Of a DNA stretch of 64,000 nucleotides, positions 61,262-64,000 are shown in pieces (position 1 is the stretch's first letter; the number at the start of each line of letters is the position of its first letter). Made by a program: the position numbers and the translations under genes. The notes beneath the pieces were generated by a model, which was not told where the DNA came from, did not search any database, and saw nothing but the letters and a program-made list of their open reading frames with translations. This DNA is from Pedobacter sp. L105 (GTDB lineage Bacteria > Bacteroidota > Bacteroidia > Sphingobacteriales > Sphingobacteriaceae). The DNA lies in the NCBI RefSeq assembly GCF_009765875.1, contig NZ_LMUP01000002.1, positions 124,001 to 188,000 of the forward strand, read 5' to 3'.

Positions 61262-63513
61262 TGGCTGATTTCACTTCTACAATTTCATTTACTGAAGACC
61301 GTACCATAGAGGACTATAGATTTAATGTAAAGAAGAGATCAGACAGACTGATCAATTATTTTCTAATCAGTTTTTTTATCGCGGGGCTTTTCTTCGCTAG
61401 TTTTTACGGTACCTGGAATATTGCTTTTGGCGTTGGCGGGACTACATTATTGGCCTATTATTCCATCAAATGGGGCTTGCCCAATTCTAATCTCTATCAA
61501 TATGTACTCAGTGTTTGCCTGGGGATATTTATGGCGCAGTTCATTTACCAGATGCACGGCATGTTTGAAATGCACTTCTTTGCTTTTATTGGAAGTGCCA
61601 TTTTAATTACCTACCAGAACTGGAAACTGCAGATCCCCATGCTGGTTTTTGTCACGCTACACCATCTGGGCTTAAACTACCTGCAAAGCATAGGTTATGG
61701 GAATGTATATTTCACCACTCTGGATTACCTGGAAATACAGACAATGAGTATTCACATCCTGCTCACCGCAGTGATCTACTTTATCTGCGGATTATGGGCA
61801 TACAACCTCAATAAGTACAGCGGGCTGCAACGCTCCATGATGCTGCATATTGAACAACGGAAAGCACATGAAGAAGCGCTGGAGAAATTAAATCAGGACC
61901 TGCTCCTTTCTAACCAGGTTGCTATAGATGCCAGAAGGGATGCAGAACGTTCTGCACAAGCCAAAAGTATTTTCCTGGCTACCATGAGCCATGAGATCCG
62001 CACCCCAATGAACGGTGTAATGGGCATGACTTCCCTGTTGAATGAAACCAGTCTTACAGAAGAACAGGCAGATTATGTCAATGTGATCAGTATCAGCGGA
62101 GAAGCTTTGTTAAGTGTGATCAATGACATCCTGGATTATTCTAAAATTGAATCCGGTCATCTCGATCTGGAAGATCATAGTTTTGAACTTTCAAAATGTA
62201 TGGAAGATGTGATGGATTTATTTACGCGTAAAGCGACTGCCCAGGAAATTGACCTGCTCTGTGAAATAGACCATCGTTTACCGGATGTATTAATAGGCGA
62301 TGGATTTCGGCTTAGGCAGATCCTGATCAACCTGGTGAGTAACGCCATGAAATTTACCCAGAAGGGAGAAGTCCACCTCAGCGTAAAACAGCATGCTGTT
62401 GAGAATGAAAAAGTAACCCTTCTGTTTGAAATACGTGATACAGGTATTGGAATCCCCGAAGAAAAAATGTCTACCCTGTTCAAAGCATTTTCACAGGTAG
62501 ACTCTTCTAATACCAGAAAATATGGCGGCACAGGGCTCGGTCTGGTGATCAGTGAAAAACTGGTTAATTTGATGAACGGAAATATCAGCGTAAAAAGTAA
62601 ATTAAATGAAGGCACTACCTTTTATTTTACAATCGATGTAACGATAGGCATACTTAAAGAACAGATCTCTGCTGTACAGGAGCAACTGCAAAATGAAGGA
62701 AAGAAAATACTGGTTGTAGATGATAACCTTACCAACCTGAGGATCCTGAAAACACAATTGGAACAATGGAATTTCATCCCTGTGATCAAGAACAGTCCGG
62801 AAGCAGCATTGGTTATGCTGGCTGTTGAACACGATTTCCACCTTATCATTACTGACATGCAGATGCCAGGAATGGACGGGATAGAATTGGCAAAAAATAT
62901 CAAAGCGAAAAACATCACTACACCCATTATTTTACTAAGTTCAATTGGTGATGAAAGCAGGCATAAATACCCTGACCTGTTTGCTGCCGTACTGAATAAA
63001 CCAGCAAAGTCTAAACAACTGCAGACCATCATTCATCAGACACTCAACCAGCACGGGGCGCTGAAATCCATTAAACCAAAAGAGAAGTTAACCAATTTAT
63101 TATCAGAAGATTTTTCTGACCATAACCCATTGCGCATTTTACTGGCAGAAGATCATCCGATAAACCTTAAACTGGCTACCCGGATTTTAAACAAATTGGG
63201 TTATGCACCTGATCTGGCGCAAAATGGTATAGAAGCCGTAGAAATGTTTAACAGACAAAACTACGACGTTATTTTAATGGATGTATTAATGCCGGAAATG
63301 GATGGCCTGGAAGCCACCAAAATTATCAGAAGCACCAGCAATCCACAGCCTGTTATCATTGCCATGACTGCCAATGTGATGCCAGAAGACAGAAATGAAT
63401 GTATGGTAGCTGGAATGGACGATTATCTTTCAAAGCCTATTCATATCGAATCGCTGATGAACATGCTCAAAAAAGCATCTTCAGGTAAGAAACCGTACAA
63501 GTCCATTAACTAA
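61261..63513 (+). CDS. Hybrid sensor histidine kinase with two receiver domains
   Basis: 750 residues from the ATG at 61261; an upstream TTG (61249) in frame is less likely because the ATG sits in a TAATG overlap with the preceding stop. Five to six transmembrane helices (about 31-185) form the sensor with little periplasmic exposure. Then come a linker helix, the phospho-acceptor His244 (TMSHEIRTPMNGVMGM), the ATPase domain (LVSNAMKF, GIGIPEEKMSTLFKAFSQVD, GGTGLGLVISEKLV), a first receiver (ILVVDDNLTN; Asp in IITDMQMPGMDG) and a second receiver (ILLAEDHPIN; Asp in ILMDVLMPEMDG, Lys in LSKPIH). No histidine-phosphotransfer or DNA-binding domain is present, so a separate partner must give the output. 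Confidence 0.9.
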   Translation: MADFTSTISFTEDRTIEDYRFNVKKRSDRLINYFLISFFIAGLFFASFYGTWNIAFGVGGTTLLAYYSIKWGLPNSNLYQYVLSVCLGIFMAQFIYQMHGMFEMHFFAFIGSAILITYQNWKLQIPMLVFVTLHHLGLNYLQSIGYGNVYFTTLDYLEIQTMSIHILLTAVIYFICGLWAYNLNKYSGLQRSMMLHIEQRKAHEEALEKLNQDLLLSNQVAIDARRDAERSAQAKSIFLATMSHEIRTPMNGVMGMTSLLNETSLTEEQADYVNVISISGEALLSVINDILDYSKIESGHLDLEDHSFELSKCMEDVMDLFTRKATAQEIDLLCEIDHRLPDVLIGDGFRLRQILINLVSNAMKFTQKGEVHLSVKQHAVENEKVTLLFEIRDTGIGIPEEKMSTLFKAFSQVDSSNTRKYGGTGLGLVISEKLVNLMNGNISVKSKLNEGTTFYFTIDVTIGILKEQISAVQEQLQNEGKKILVVDDNLTNLRILKTQLEQWNFIPVIKNSPEAALVMLAVEHDFHLIITDMQMPGMDGIELAKNIKAKNITTPIILLSSIGDESRHKYPDLFAAVLNKPAKSKQLQTIIHQTLNQHGALKSIKPKEKLTNLLSEDFSDHNPLRILLAEDHPINLKLATRILNKLGYAPDLAQNGIEAVEMFNRQNYDVILMDVLMPEMDGLEATKIIRSTSNPQPVIIAMTANVMPEDRNECMVAGMDDYLSKPIHIESLMNMLKKASSGKKPYKSIN

Positions 63514-64000
63514 CTTGTTCTTTTTCCGCTCATCAATTTATCTACAGCTTCTTTAAATGAACCCGCGGGACTTACTTCTCCGGAGTTGATAAAAAAGATC
63601 TCATCGGCATTCTCAATGGTGTTTAAACGGTGTGCGATAATGACCAGCGTAGTTTCCTTAGGCAGATTATCCAATATCTGCCCAAGCAGCTGTTCTGTAA
63701 TCGTATCTATATTTGCTGTAGCTTCATCCAGGATAAGCAGTTCCGGTTGTCGTAATACCGCCCTCATAAAGGCGATCAGTTGTTTTTGGCCTATACTCAA
63801 ACTATCCCCGCCAGACAGGATATCCGTGTCCAGTCCTTTGTCGAAGGTAGTGAGCAGTCCCTCCAGCCTGGCGGCTTTTAATACACCTATAAACTCTTCA
63901 CTGCTATATTTATGGAAGCGCTCATTACTGTATAAGATATTTTCCTTTACCGTGCCGGTAAATAGAAAAGGTTCCTGTAATATAAAACCTATTTTTTCTG
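63510..64000 (-). CDS. ABC-type exporter, ATP-binding end (5' part outside window)
   Basis: The frame runs from the stop at 63510 to the right edge without interruption, so only the last 162 or so residues are seen. A Q-loop (GFILQEPFLFTGTVKENIL), signature LSIGQKQLIAFMRAV, Walker B LLILDEATANID and switch His in IIAHRLNTIENAD identify the nucleotide-binding domain of a type IV ABC exporter (MsbA/multidrug-like); the membrane domain should lie upstream. It ends 4 nt inside the convergent hybrid kinase gene. Confidence 0.88.
   Translation of the reverse strand, partial: EKIGFILQEPFLFTGTVKENILYSNERFHKYSSEEFIGVLKAARLEGLLTTFDKGLDTDILSGGDSLSIGQKQLIAFMRAVLRQPELLILDEATANIDTITEQLLGQILDNLPKETTLVIIAHRLNTIENADEIFFINSGEVSPAGSFKEAVDKLMSGKRTS

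Overview
The window looks like the chromosome of a Bacteroidota bacterium of the Sphingobacteriaceae, most likely Pedobacter or a close relative. This is inferred from gene content: a SusC/SusD pair, a two-component sensor with a periplasmic beta-propeller and an AraC-type output, TonB receptors with CarboxypepD_reg domains, class II UvrA, GpmA, single-chain PurL, and intergenic matches to the Bacteroidota -7 box TAnnTTTG with few Shine-Dalgarno sequences. No rRNA, tRNA, CRISPR array, transposase or integrase was seen. Genes are cut at both window edges.

Layout. 0-3.3 kb: partial outer-membrane barrel protein (-) and a subtilase without a signal peptide. 3.4-11.9 kb: a two-gene catabolic operon (glutaminase-A-like protein, arylsulfatase) divergent from a two-gene sensor kinase/response regulator that corresponds to a hybrid two-component system split into two polypeptides. 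12-16.3 kb: a large SF1 helicase followed by an accessory patch with a 41-residue VPNCVP-motif protein and an orphan gene pair. 16.3-21.9 kb: a SusC/SusD pair with a divergent AraC regulator. Its susD has lost the C-terminus at a perfect 19-bp inverted repeat. 22-27.1 kb: small hypothetical genes, a structured 11-bp-repeat element and purL. 27.1-33.7 kb: AraC regulator, aldehyde dehydrogenase and a divergent run of quinone-oxidoreductase-like enzyme, UvrA2 and FUSC membrane protein, which together resemble an electrophile/xenobiotic tolerance module. 33.8-39.3 kb: SnoaL-like protein, an unusual Nramp-family transporter, a TonB siderophore-type receptor and an alpha/beta hydrolase. 39.4-43.2 kb: a compact operon of Tat-exported flavin amine oxidase, Tat-exported PLP aminotransferase and a secreted protein ending in a Hedgehog/intein (Hint) domain. 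43.7-52.3 kb: UBP-type zinc finger, metallo-beta-lactamase-fold hydrolase, GDPD, M28 peptidase, NIPSNAP, EEP phosphatase/nuclease, phospholipase C and MsrB. 52.4-60.4 kb (minus strand): GAF protein, PAS protein without an ATPase domain, GpmA, hypothetical, Tat-exported glycosidase-like protein and CBM9-like protein. 60.7-64 kb: thioredoxin-like protein coupled to a hybrid histidine kinase, then a partial ABC exporter.

Most interesting signals: (i) the amine oxidase/aminotransferase/Hint operon, which has the form of an extracytoplasmic amino-acid-modifying system with a self-processing partner; (ii) a palindromic repeat family (three copies) with a conserved 30-nt linker in which the start codons of susD and of a distant araC gene are embedded; (iii) a 16-bp direct repeat with 22-bp period in the aldehyde dehydrogenase/oxidoreductase divergent promoter, the geometry of an AraC-family operator; (iv) the broken susD next to an orphan gene pair. 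All functional statements rest on motif recognition by eye; no database search was run.
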